Source: an uncultured Clostridia bacterium
GTDB lineage: Bacteria; Bacillota; Clostridia; UBA1381
Direction of reading: 5' to 3'
Length of the DNA: 64,000 nucleotides
Assembly: GCA_947585795.1 (NCBI GenBank)
Contig: CANPXG010000005.1
Span: 1 to 64,000 of the forward strand
Position 1 is the stretch's first letter; each line of letters begins with the position of its first letter. Of this stretch, positions 56,959 through 64,000 are shown in pieces. The notes beneath the pieces are model-generated. The model saw nothing but the letters and a program-made list of their open reading frames with translations, was not told the DNA's origin and ran no database searches. Made by a program: the position numbers and the translations under genes.

Positions 56959-58635
56959 TTATACCGCTATCATACGGTTCAATTCCTGCATTGTTTTTAT
57001 CTTAACTCCACACCATTCCGGCGCGTTTGCCCGTACTATCGCCGTTGCAAACGGGGGAGGGACACTGTTGCCGCACCGTGCTATCTGTTTTGTCTTTGGG
57101 TATGGCTTGCCGTTGCAATCGGTTTCAATCTCGTAATCGGAAGGAAAGCCCTGTGCGTTGTATAGTTCTCTCGGTGTGAGCATCCTCATCCCTATATCGA
57201 CTATTCTATATTTCTCATTTTGTACCGTAACAAGTCCGAAACGGTCTTTTGTCGTTATTGTATCTAACGGCTCATCGACGCTCCTGACTGTCCCTGTACG
57301 GTTATACTTAACCAAGAACGCTTGTACTTCTGCAAAATGCCCTCCACCACACGTAATTGTGTTTATCGGCGTATCTACTTTTTGCCCGATACAATGGTTA
57401 TTCATCTGCATTATATGTACCGATACAACAGCATTGTGGTCTATCGCTGTTACGGTCGGCATAGGCTTTTCTATCGAGGCACCGGAACCGACATATCCAC
57501 CGCTGAAATACTTTGAAATGAACGCTGTGACAAGTCCGTATCTATTTGCCGTATCGACTGTCTGCAACGGCTGATTTAATACCTGTCCGCGTGTTTCACG
57601 TTCCGATTGCTCACCGTGATACTGTATAAGCATAGGTGATACAAGATAATTCCTGTTGCCCGTAGTAATAGTCGGTAAAGGCGTATCTATGTCCGCGCCG
57701 ACGTTATTTGTGTTATTGCACATTATAGTCGGGGCAACGATACCTGCCCGATCCGTTTCTAAGAGGAACGGATCGGGGTTATCAACAACGAATTTCTGTA
57801 TGCCTTTTGCAATACGTTTCAGCGTATTCTCTGCTAACGGTTTCTTTCTCTCAAAGATAGAAGGGCAGGGGACAGACCAGTCAATACATTCTGCCGCTGT
57901 ATGCCACGGTTTCAGCCTACCTGTCTTTACTGCTTTACTGTTTGCATCACCATGTGTCGGCAGTGGGAACCGTATCGGCTGTCCGTCGTTACGAAACAGT
58001 ATAAACAACCGTTTCCGTATGGTAGGCGCACCGTAATCTGCGGCTGACAGCACTTTCCACTTGCACTCATAGCCATATGAGCGCATAATGGCTATAAACC
58101 GCTTAAAAGTCTGACCGGTTTTCCTTTTATCCGGTACGAGCTGTTGCTCGGCATACGGCACATACTCGCCCTTTTTAGCAATAGTGCCGTCAACCTTGTA
58201 TATGCATCCGTCTTTGGTTCGTCTTGCACATAGCGGTCCCCATGTCATGAACTCCGGTACGTTCTCCATTGAGATTATCCGTGGATGAACAGTCCCAGCC
58301 CATTTTGTAACTACCCACGCCAAGCTACGGATAGATTTTTTAACCGGCGTACCGCCCTTTGCACGGGAGAAATGCGTACAATCCGGTGAAAAGTGCGCCC
58401 AGCCTACATTACGTCCCTGTGTAGTTTCGTACGGATCTACCTCATATATGTTTTCATTGTAGTGCTTGGTATAAGGGTGGTTACGTTTATGCATAGCAAT
58501 CGCATCCGCGTCATGGTTAATACCTATATCGATAGGTCTGCCTATCGCCAGTTCAAAGCCCGTAGACCACCCGCCGCCACCACAAAAGCCGTCAACCGTG
58601 ATTTCGTCCAGTAAATTTACTTGCGCTTTGTTCAT
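56959..58635 (-). CDS. C5-cytosine DNA methyltransferase
   Basis: A 558-residue enzyme with motif I VDGFCGGGGWSTGFELA, catalytic C86 in SPDCTHFS (PDC in place of the usual PPC/PCQ), and ENVPEF (124-129). The target-recognition region carries about five repeats of the form D-x-P-(L/M)-x-T-(I/V)-T followed by a basic/aromatic loop, typical of phage methyltransferases. Likely protects element DNA; no restriction nuclease is adjacent. Confidence 0.92.
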   Translation of the reverse strand: MNKAQVNLLDEITVDGFCGGGGWSTGFELAIGRPIDIGINHDADAIAMHKRNHPYTKHYNENIYEVDPYETTQGRNVGWAHFSPDCTHFSRAKGGTPVKKSIRSLAWVVTKWAGTVHPRIISMENVPEFMTWGPLCARRTKDGCIYKVDGTIAKKGEYVPYAEQQLVPDKRKTGQTFKRFIAIMRSYGYECKWKVLSAADYGAPTIRKRLFILFRNDGQPIRFPLPTHGDANSKAVKTGRLKPWHTAAECIDWSVPCPSIFERKKPLAENTLKRIAKGIQKFVVDNPDPFLLETDRAGIVAPTIMCNNTNNVGADIDTPLPTITTGNRNYLVSPMLIQYHGEQSERETRGQVLNQPLQTVDTANRYGLVTAFISKYFSGGYVGSGASIEKPMPTVTAIDHNAVVSVHIMQMNNHCIGQKVDTPINTITCGGGHFAEVQAFLVKYNRTGTVRSVDEPLDTITTKDRFGLVTVQNEKYRIVDIGMRMLTPRELYNAQGFPSDYEIETDCNGKPYPKTKQIARCGNSVPPPFATAIVRANAPEWCGVKIKTMQELNRMIAV

Positions 58636-58641
58636 TCTTCG

Positions 58642-58935
58642 TTACCTCTGTTCGTTTAATTCTTCTATCATACGTTTGTAGCTCGCTATGCCTTTTTCCA
58701 TTTCTCCCATTTTTGTACAAATACGCTTGGCTACAATATACATAGCTTCGTCCTTAGCGTCCTCTATGTTATCGGATTTTAAAACTACCTTCTTAGGAAG
58801 ACGCAAATCGTACAGTGCGAGATCAAAAGTCAGCACATATTTGTTGTCCTCGTTAAAGTAGGGGACAGTTATATATGCGATTCTTTGACCTAAGTAAAGC
58901 AGGTTTGTCCTATGTCTTTTTGTTTTCCATTCCAT
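58642..58935 (-). CDS. Unknown 97-residue protein
   Basis: A small protein with a beta-rich first half (RIAYITVPYFNEDNKYVLTF) and a helical second half (KRICTKMGEMEKGIASYKRM). ATG 58935 follows GAAGGTG. It lies between DnaN and the C5 methyltransferase. No family recognised. Confidence 0.62.
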   Translation of the reverse strand: MEWKTKRHRTNLLYLGQRIAYITVPYFNEDNKYVLTFDLALYDLRLPKKVVLKSDNIEDAKDEAMYIVAKRICTKMGEMEKGIASYKRMIEELNEQR

Positions 58936-58959
58936 ACCAATCACCTTCTTTCATAGTCC

Positions 58960-60072
58960 TTATCCGAACAAGCGCATGGGCATCATCATATAAACCGCGT
59001 CGTTTTCATGTACAAAGATGCCGCTTGTGGGTGTTCGCATCTCAATCTTTATATTTTCGCCCTCACAAGCATTGATAATATCGCCCAAGAACTTTGCATT
59101 GCCGCCTATACGCAGGTTTTTACCCGACACAGTAGCTCTGAGCTCGTCACGAACCGTACCGCGTCCGGCACTGCACGTTGTTTCAACCTTTTTGTCGTTT
59201 ATATTGAAAATGAATGGCGGCTTGTTAGCCGGGACAAACTCCGAATCGGAAATGAGTACGGCTCTGTTTATGACGCTTTGCATATACTGTTTCTCGACCT
59301 CAATCGTGGTTGTACTCTCCTCAGCGTTTATTATCGGCTTGTAGTTCAAGTACTCGCCATCCATCAAGCTGATAAACATCTCATACGTCGGGTATTTAAA
59401 GCTTACGGTGCGCTCATCTGTTGAGATCTGAACGTTACCCTCAAAAGCAGAGCGTAGATTGAAACATTTCAGCATTGAGGACACGGGAATTATCATATTA
59501 AACGGCTCGCCGGTATAGTCTATTTCTTTGACTACATACGCGATTCTGTGACTATCGCTCGATACGACGCGCAGTGTGTTTGTATCAATCTCAAACTTTA
59601 GCCCGCTGAACATACGATTTTTCGTTTCGTCCGTCGAAGCAAATGGTATTGTCTTGTTTAATATGGCACACAAAATATCGTTCGGGACGGTGACGGAATG
59701 AACATTATCCAATGCTGCTATAGCAGGGAACTCATCCGGGAGCTCACATACTATCTTCAATTTTGAATTTTGTGAAGATAGTTCTGCCGTTGTAGCATCG
59801 TCCTGCACAAAAGACACATCCCCTTCAGGCAATCGACGAATGATATTATCCAATATCTTAGCATCAACAACAGTGCTGCCTTCTTCTTCAACGGAGGCTT
59901 GTGCCGTAGCTTGTATTATGGTTGATACGCCATTACCTGTAACGGTAACTTTATCGTCAGCGGCTTCAATGAGAAGTCCTGCCAGTATCGGTACTTGCGG
60001 CTTAACAGATACAGCTTTCACAGCGGTTCTTACCGCTTGCACAAATGTTCGTTTATCTATCTTAAAACGCAT
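58960..60072 (-). CDS. dnaN: DNA polymerase III beta subunit (sliding clamp)
   Basis: A 370-residue beta clamp of full length: MRFKIDKRTFVQAVRTAVKA at the start, three clamp domains, SSDSHRIAYV in the middle and a C-terminal YMMMPMRLFG. It forms the ring that holds polymerases on DNA. An element-borne clamp suggests its own replication or control of host polymerase and mismatch-repair access. GGAGGAA precedes the start. Confidence 0.95.
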   Translation of the reverse strand: MRFKIDKRTFVQAVRTAVKAVSVKPQVPILAGLLIEAADDKVTVTGNGVSTIIQATAQASVEEEGSTVVDAKILDNIIRRLPEGDVSFVQDDATTAELSSQNSKLKIVCELPDEFPAIAALDNVHSVTVPNDILCAILNKTIPFASTDETKNRMFSGLKFEIDTNTLRVVSSDSHRIAYVVKEIDYTGEPFNMIIPVSSMLKCFNLRSAFEGNVQISTDERTVSFKYPTYEMFISLMDGEYLNYKPIINAEESTTTIEVEKQYMQSVINRAVLISDSEFVPANKPPFIFNINDKKVETTCSAGRGTVRDELRATVSGKNLRIGGNAKFLGDIINACEGENIKIEMRTPTSGIFVHENDAVYMMMPMRLFG

Positions 60073-60091
60073 AATTCATTCCTCCTGTCTG

Positions 60092-60868
60092 TCAATCCCA
60101 CGGAAATTCACGCCGCATATTTTCCTCACCAACAATCGGAACAAGGCTATCCTTCATAAACACCGCCATGTGTGTAATGTCGGCTGCCTCGCAAATTTTG
60201 TCCACCCATTCTTTTTTAGGCGTTACCTTGCCTTTGCGGTTTCCCGTTTCCGCACCGACTATTACCCACTTGTCTCTGCCAAAGCTTCCAAGACTCACGT
60301 CCATATATTCCGTAAGAGGTTCTATGCTTGTAAATGTGTTATCCCGAAATCTGCCGGGGTATCTTTTTGCGCTCATACTGTCAAGTGTCGAGCCATACCA
60401 CATATTATCTCTCTGCGGCAGTTTCCCAGCCCGCGCCAAATCACCGTACCGATTTGGATTTTTCGTCAGAAATAAATACCTATGTTGCGGCGCACGTTCG
60501 CAAGCCGCAAATACTTCCTCTATCCAGCTATCCGGCACCCAATCGCCGAATAAATCCGCCATGCTGCAAACAAATATATTTCTCGGTTCTTTCCATTGTG
60601 CCGGCTCGTCGAGGCGGTAACTGTGAAATGTCGGCTCAAATCCATACGGATACGCGCAAATTCTCTCTTTCCCGTCCTTACATTCCATAATTATCGGCTT
60701 GCTCAAATAGTTAATGCCTTGTCGCACTCCTTCTATTGTCATATGTGGAAAATCAAACGGGCGAAATCTCTCCGTGATACGCCGCGCATAACAATATTCG
60801 CACCCGTGTTTACACCCCGTAACCGGGTTCCATGTGCTGTCGCACCATTCAATTTTCGTCTTTTTCAT
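60092..60868 (-). CDS. DUF5131 (phage Gp37/Gp68-type) protein
   Basis: A 258-residue protein starting TKIEWCDSTWNPVTGC with a C-x3-C-x2-C triad (CKHGCEYCYA) as in radical-SAM-like proteins, and RYLFLTKNPNRY and VIVGAETG later. DUF5131 proteins are common in phages; function unknown. ATG 60868 fits the family N-terminus; the gene start overlaps the end of the gene before it by 20 bases. Confidence 0.85.
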   Translation of the reverse strand: MKKTKIEWCDSTWNPVTGCKHGCEYCYARRITERFRPFDFPHMTIEGVRQGINYLSKPIIMECKDGKERICAYPYGFEPTFHSYRLDEPAQWKEPRNIFVCSMADLFGDWVPDSWIEEVFAACERAPQHRYLFLTKNPNRYGDLARAGKLPQRDNMWYGSTLDSMSAKRYPGRFRDNTFTSIEPLTEYMDVSLGSFGRDKWVIVGAETGNRKGKVTPKKEWVDKICEAADITHMAVFMKDSLVPIVGEENMRREFPWD

Positions 60869-61157
60869 GGATACCACCCCCAAATCTTTTTTTGGCTTCT
60901 TCCTCAAGTTTAGATATAATCTCATACAACTCATCATGTGCCAATTTTATTTCACCCGCTGAGTCCGAAAGTGCTAAAATATGCTCGGCACAAACCTTTA
61001 TAACTGTATATAAACCTTTTATTTTCATCCCGGCATATACGTTATATTGCGGCTCGTTGGCGTTGCGAGTTACTAACATATACTCACTGCCGTCTGCACT
61101 ATACGCCGCCGCAAGACGGTCTGTCATTTCCAAAAAAGTTTTTCCTTTATCATTCAT
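60849..61157 (-). CDS. Unknown protein, first of the minus-strand DNA operon
   Basis: A 102-residue protein (EMTDRLAAAYSADGSEYMLV; an acidic helical end). ATG 61157 is chosen for the AAAAGGAGTGA site; GTG 61169 overlaps it. It follows the second 115-bp repeat. No family recognised. Confidence 0.62.
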   Translation of the reverse strand: MNDKGKTFLEMTDRLAAAYSADGSEYMLVTRNANEPQYNVYAGMKIKGLYTVIKVCAEHILALSDSAGEIKLAHDELYEIISKLEEEAKKRFGGGIHEKDEN

Positions 61158-61273
61158 GTTTCCTATCACTCCTTTTAATCATTCACTTGTTGAAGCGGAC
61201 TATACCGGAAAGGAAGAAAATGTAGGCATCGGAGGTGACAAAAAAAGGAAAAAATCAATCAAAAACCCTTTTT

Positions 61274-61388
61274 TTAAATGCCTACTAAAGAAGCACAGTC
61301 CGCTTTAATAAATGAACCATTTTTCATGTCCCTATATACTACCTATCCTAAAAAATAAAAAAAGGTACTTTGGTTATAAAAATTTTTT
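61274..61388 (-). repeat. 115-bp direct repeat, copy 2: head of a minus-strand operon
   Basis: Base-for-base identical to 52833-52947. It stands upstream of the leftward operon that begins at 61157. Between it and that gene lie about 115 bases with no frame of note. The rest of this intergenic stretch, to 61628, holds leader copy 12 for the opposite direction, so the two operon heads are back to back. Confidence 0.8.
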
Positions 61389-61430
61389 AAAAATTTTTTG
61401 GTTGATGTATAAACCATAAATCTATATAAA

Positions 61431-61628
61431 AAACTGCTTGACAAGGCGTGTGGGTGTGGTATAATAAAGCTAAGATATATGAAGATTTTATCTATAAAAG
61501 AGGGAAAGTGTATACTTTTCCTCTTTTTTTGTTCCTAAGTTCAAGCAGTGATAGGTTAACTAAGTAAATCTGTCGCTGTTTTTTTATATATACACATACA
61601 AAAAAGTTTTTAATAAGGAGGAATATGT
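61431..61628 (+). promoter_or_regulatory. Repeated promoter-terminator leader, copy 12
   Basis: TTGACA 61438-61443, 16-bp spacer, TATAAT 61460-61465, ATGAAG 61479. Hairpin 1 AGAGGGAAAGT/ACTTTTCCTCT (61499-61523) plus T run. Hairpin 2 CAGTGATAG/CTGTCGCTG (61546-61578) followed by TTTTTT. It matches copy 6 nearly base for base up to AGTTTTTAATAAGGAGGA. Confidence 0.92.
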
Positions 61629-62468
61629 ATGGTTAGCACAGCTATCACCAAAACAAACGGTAAAGGCAAAGTCATTGATTTTCGCGATAATTTAACGATT
61701 GCGAACATAGATGATTATGCAAATATGCACGGCACAGGCGGTAAAAATCATGCGCCGAACAGCACAATCACCTGTTGTATTTGTAATTATTCAAAGGGCA
61801 CAGGCGAGAACAGCGTTACAGTTCGTACCAACATCAATATAGATGCTGTATACGCACTGTTTACCGCTACACAGCGCATTATAACCGAAAACACGCTCAA
61901 AGCCGGTAACGAGTCTACAATATCGCAGTCAGGGCTTAATCAGCTGAAGCAGATATATAAACAGCTCGAAGCCGCATATAAGGCATCGCAAAGTACGCCC
62001 ATGACAAGCGATGCAATCAAAAAGATAGGTAACGCCTATCATAAAGCGTTAGGCGAAATAAAGACCGGCAACCGTGCAGGAGTAGCGGACTTCACCTATT
62101 CACAGGATAAGGTAGACGCGTACAAAAAGCAAAACGACGGAACGGCACCGGTGTCCAAGATAAGCATCGTACACTGTCCCATTCGCAAAGACGGACAGGT
62201 AAGCACATACCCGTGGTTCATCAAAATAACCAATGGATATGCGCCCGTTGTTACGCAGAATACCGGCGCAACCACTTACGACGCGAAAAAGATGCAGGTA
62301 AAAGCCGAGGAATATATCAATGTCAATGATAATGATATGTTCCGTATGATGCTTCGTGTTGTCAGATACATCGAAACGTGGGAGAACACGCGCTGTATAC
62401 CGCTATTGCAAAACGGACTGCAAAAACGCGCTGAGGAACGTCAAGCAGCGGCTAATAACCGTTCATAA
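61629..62468 (+). CDS. Unknown 279-residue protein
   Basis: A soluble protein with NINIDAVYALFTATQRIITE, a helical middle (LNQLKQIYKQLEAAYKASQS) and a beta-rich then helical end (MLRVVRYIETWENTRCIPLL). It is first behind copy 12, two genes before the candidate annealing protein, which suggests single-strand DNA work. No family confirmed. Confidence 0.65.
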   Translation: MVSTAITKTNGKGKVIDFRDNLTIANIDDYANMHGTGGKNHAPNSTITCCICNYSKGTGENSVTVRTNINIDAVYALFTATQRIITENTLKAGNESTISQSGLNQLKQIYKQLEAAYKASQSTPMTSDAIKKIGNAYHKALGEIKTGNRAGVADFTYSQDKVDAYKKQNDGTAPVSKISIVHCPIRKDGQVSTYPWFIKITNGYAPVVTQNTGATTYDAKKMQVKAEEYINVNDNDMFRMMLRVVRYIETWENTRCIPLLQNGLQKRAEERQAAANNRS

Positions 62469-62488
62469 TAAGAAAGGAGAAAGAATAT

Positions 62489-62626
62489 ATGAGAAAAACA
62501 CTCTACCCTAAACAGGTAAAAACATTGAAAAATGCTGCGCCGCTAAGGCTCATGGCGACAAAAAAGTATTTGCCGCACCGCAGAGTTTTGATGTGTAACA
62601 AAAAGGAGGTAAGAAGCAATGCCTAA
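62489..62626 (+). CDS. Small basic protein
   Basis: A 45-residue frame (MRKTLYPKQVKTLKNAAPLR and on, LPHRRVLMCNKKEVRSNA at the end) after AAAGGAGAAAG. It overlaps the next start by eight bases and carries that gene's AAAGGAGGT site. Strongly basic; probably translated. Confidence 0.55.
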   Translation: MRKTLYPKQVKTLKNAAPLRLMATKKYLPHRRVLMCNKKEVRSNA

Positions 62627-63344
62627 TAAGAAGGAAAAAACAATGCCGGACTACAATGTTCGCCGGTGCGGATTCAATCCTGCCGATAAACTGATTGATA
62701 TCGAGGACATGGCTACGGGCAAGTCAAGCAAATACTTGCTCGTTCAGGATCGCGTTTTATGGTTCGTGGTATACTGCGACGAAAATCAGATTAAGGGCGT
62801 AATCGATGATTCTCAGATTGAGTATATCGAAGCACTGAATATGTTCAAAGCCACCTGTGTCATAACAATGGACGGTGAAGTAATCAGTAAGAGCAGCGGA
62901 AGCTGTGTATACACTCCCGGTGATATGGAAAAAGCCATCGAAACGGCGTGTACGTCTGCAAAAGGTCGTGCCTTGGCAAATGCGGGATTTGGTACGGCGA
63001 TGTGCTATCAGGACAGTCCCGAACCGATTCCGTGCGATGCAGGGGTAAAGCCCAAAACAGCACCGACACAGGACAATCCGCTTATCCCGAAGCAGGATAC
63101 GAACACAAATCCGCTTATGCCGCAGAACAATAATAAGGGAAACGCCGCAGAAACCAACAATATGCCTACAACGCTTGCCGAAGCACAGAGCGTTGTACTA
63201 AACATAAAAGGTGATTTTTACGGCAAAACGCTTGGTGAAGTGTTTGCGCTCGATCCAAACTATCTCGCATTCCTGAGAGATAAGTACAACGCATCGAAGC
63301 ATCCCGAATACAAGAAGGCGGCAGAAATAATACTTATGCAATAA
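62619..63344 (+). CDS. Candidate single-strand annealing protein (Rad52/ERF-like)
   Basis: A 241-residue protein. Residues about 60-130 have the ETACTSAKGRALANAGFGT pattern seen in phage Rad52/ERF-type annealing proteins. A low-complexity Asn/Pro/Gln linker follows (about 150-190), then GKTLGEVFALDPNYLAFLRD, resembling the small domain at the C-terminus of exonuclease X-type proteins. With YqaJ, SSB and RecD2 it would complete a phage-style recombination set. Confidence 0.6.
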   Translation: MPNKKEKTMPDYNVRRCGFNPADKLIDIEDMATGKSSKYLLVQDRVLWFVVYCDENQIKGVIDDSQIEYIEALNMFKATCVITMDGEVISKSSGSCVYTPGDMEKAIETACTSAKGRALANAGFGTAMCYQDSPEPIPCDAGVKPKTAPTQDNPLIPKQDTNTNPLMPQNNNKGNAAETNNMPTTLAEAQSVVLNIKGDFYGKTLGEVFALDPNYLAFLRDKYNASKHPEYKKAAEIILMQ

Positions 63345-63355
63345 TATAGTTTTTA

Positions 63356-63383
63356 GCAGGGGAACGCGTATGCGTCCCCCTGC
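63356..63383 (+). promoter_or_regulatory. Intercistronic hairpin
   Basis: GCAGGGGAACGC pairs with GCGTCCCCCTGC (one mismatch) around GTAT, right before AAGGAGTG. No T run follows, so it is more likely an mRNA stability or processing element than a terminator. Confidence 0.65.
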
Positions 63384-63401
63384 ATTAAGGAGTGATTTAT
63401 A

Positions 63402-63785
63402 ATGACAAATGCACAGATAAATCTGAAACTGTTAAGTGCCGCCGTTGCCTATAAACAATGGCTAATGAACAGCAACGAGGAAAATCGCTGTGCCGTCTAT
63501 CATCGGATAGGGGACACTAAAAGATATTTCAAGATTGAGGTTGATTTATCGGTAGAGCCTGAAGATTTGCTCAAGCAGATACACGAGCTTTTTATTTTCT
63601 TCGATGTTTCCAAGGAAACGATGCCGTTTTTAGATAAGAACGGGCATGGCATTGACGGGTTCCCTCGCAGTATGAAGGAATGCTATGAGCTAATAGAAGG
63701 TGTAAGAGATGAAATAAATCATCTCCACCTGATAATGCACATGGTATATTACGCCGAATACTACAAGGTAAAGAAATCGGCTTAA
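63402..63785 (+). CDS. Unknown 127-residue protein
   Basis: A helical protein (INLKLLSAAVAYKQWLMNSN; LMHMVYYAEYYKVKKS) with an acidic middle. TTAAGGAGTG precedes ATG 63402. No family recognised. Confidence 0.62.
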   Translation: MTNAQINLKLLSAAVAYKQWLMNSNEENRCAVYHRIGDTKRYFKIEVDLSVEPEDLLKQIHELFIFFDVSKETMPFLDKNGHGIDGFPRSMKECYELIEGVRDEINHLHLIMHMVYYAEYYKVKKSA

Positions 63786-63803
63786 TTTAAGGAGGATAAC
63801 ACT

Positions 63804-64000
63804 ATGAATATAGAAATTTTTGACAAGGAAGCTTTTATCGACTGGTATTGCAGCACTAACAATTTTTCTGATGAAAGTACAATTTCTGCCTTTTTATCAA
63901 AAATTATTGGTTATGGGCTGCAAAATAAAACCTATTCAAAAGACCAACTTGTTTATTTCATCCGGGACACAATTCCGTATATAAACGAACCGGCAGAAAT
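63804..64000 (+). CDS. Start of a gene cut by the window edge
   Basis: An open frame from ATG 63804 after TTAAGGAGGATAACACT to the last base. Residues MNIEIFDKEAFIDWYCSTNN and FSDESTISAFLSKIIGYGLQ suggest a helical protein. The rest lies outside the window. Confidence 0.6.
   Translation, partial: MNIEIFDKEAFIDWYCSTNNFSDESTISAFLSKIIGYGLQNKTYSKDQLVYFIRDTIPYINEPAE

Noticed and set aside
55171-58635. Complete Dnd phosphorothioate or restriction-modification system
   Set aside because: No DndA/DndD/DndE or cognate restriction nuclease is visible; only the sulfur-type PP-loop protein and a methyltransferase are present.
3211-61628. The 12 leader copies as insertion sequences or MITE copies
   Set aside because: No terminal inverted repeats or target duplications; each copy is placed precisely between an operon end and a start codon, and several differ in hairpin sequence while keeping the order of parts.
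1-64000. tRNA, rRNA or CRISPR arrays
   Set aside because: I saw no cloverleaf-like sequence with CCA-type ends, no rRNA motifs and no regular repeat-spacer array.

Overview
The window joins a short stretch of Clostridia-type chromosome (about 1-2900) to a large mobile element that fills the rest and runs off the right edge. The host call rests on an FtsH-like C-terminus, a DUF1858 redox protein, a SpoIIQ-like M23 protein, a MecA adaptor, YajC and a TIGR04086-type membrane protein, all with strong AAGGAGG-type ribosome binding sites. In many Clostridia the yajC-TIGR04086 pair is followed by the SCIFF peptide gene scfA. Here a well-placed start (2906, reading MHIK) is cut off after nine codons by a repeat-rich sequence, so the element may have inserted at the start of scfA. 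No integrase, conjugation or virion structural gene lies in the window, so prophage, phage-plasmid and ICE cannot be told apart.

Plus-strand operons of the element: 3.3-8.7 kb (CvpA-like, a lone TnpB insertion, DnaJ-like, an ADP-ribosylglycohydrolase/signal peptidase I fusion, a histidine phosphatase); 8.9-15.9 kb (small unknown proteins, two ASCH proteins, a Lar-like zinc protein); 16.9-19.8 kb (PspC, exported metallo-beta-lactamase-fold hydrolase, subtilase); 20-24.8 kb (MoxR-type AAA ATPase plus HExxH/VWA protein); 25.2-30.2 kb (DpnD-like, paralogous small proteins, ParB-like); 31-36 kb (YqaJ nuclease, nucleoside-deoxyribosyltransferase-like, RecD2); 36-38.3 kb (topoisomerase III); 38.5-39.9 kb (SSB); 40.1-43.3 kb (anaerobic ribonucleotide reductase NrdD); 43.5-47.3 kb (YopX, N6 methyltransferase); 47.3-49.5 kb (Rpn nuclease and small proteins); 61.6-64 kb (candidate single-strand annealing protein).

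Two minus-strand operons, 52.75-49.6 kb (SPFH protein and CpaB-like membrane paralogs) and 61.2-54.5 kb (DUF5131, DnaN, C5 methyltransferase, YopX, PAPS-reductase-like, MmcB-like), each follow a copy of a perfect 115-bp repeat. Between them a small plus-strand cassette (53.1-54.3 kb) carries an XRE regulator behind a promoter with an inverted-repeat operator. The element therefore brings much of its own DNA replication, recombination, dNTP supply and modification.

The most unusual feature is a regulatory element repeated 12 times at the head of nearly every plus-strand operon. It consists of a near-identical promoter (AAATCGC-TTGACA, always a 16-bp spacer, TATAAT), then a conserved ATGAAG, then at once an intrinsic-terminator hairpin with a U tract. 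In 11 copies a second hairpin with its own U run follows; its sequence differs between copies but pairing is kept. Some copies add a third hairpin before a GTTTTTATTAAGGAGGA ribosome binding site. A promoter aimed straight into tandem terminators, installed operon by operon, suggests element-wide antitermination/attenuation or a family of roughly 60-nt RNAs.
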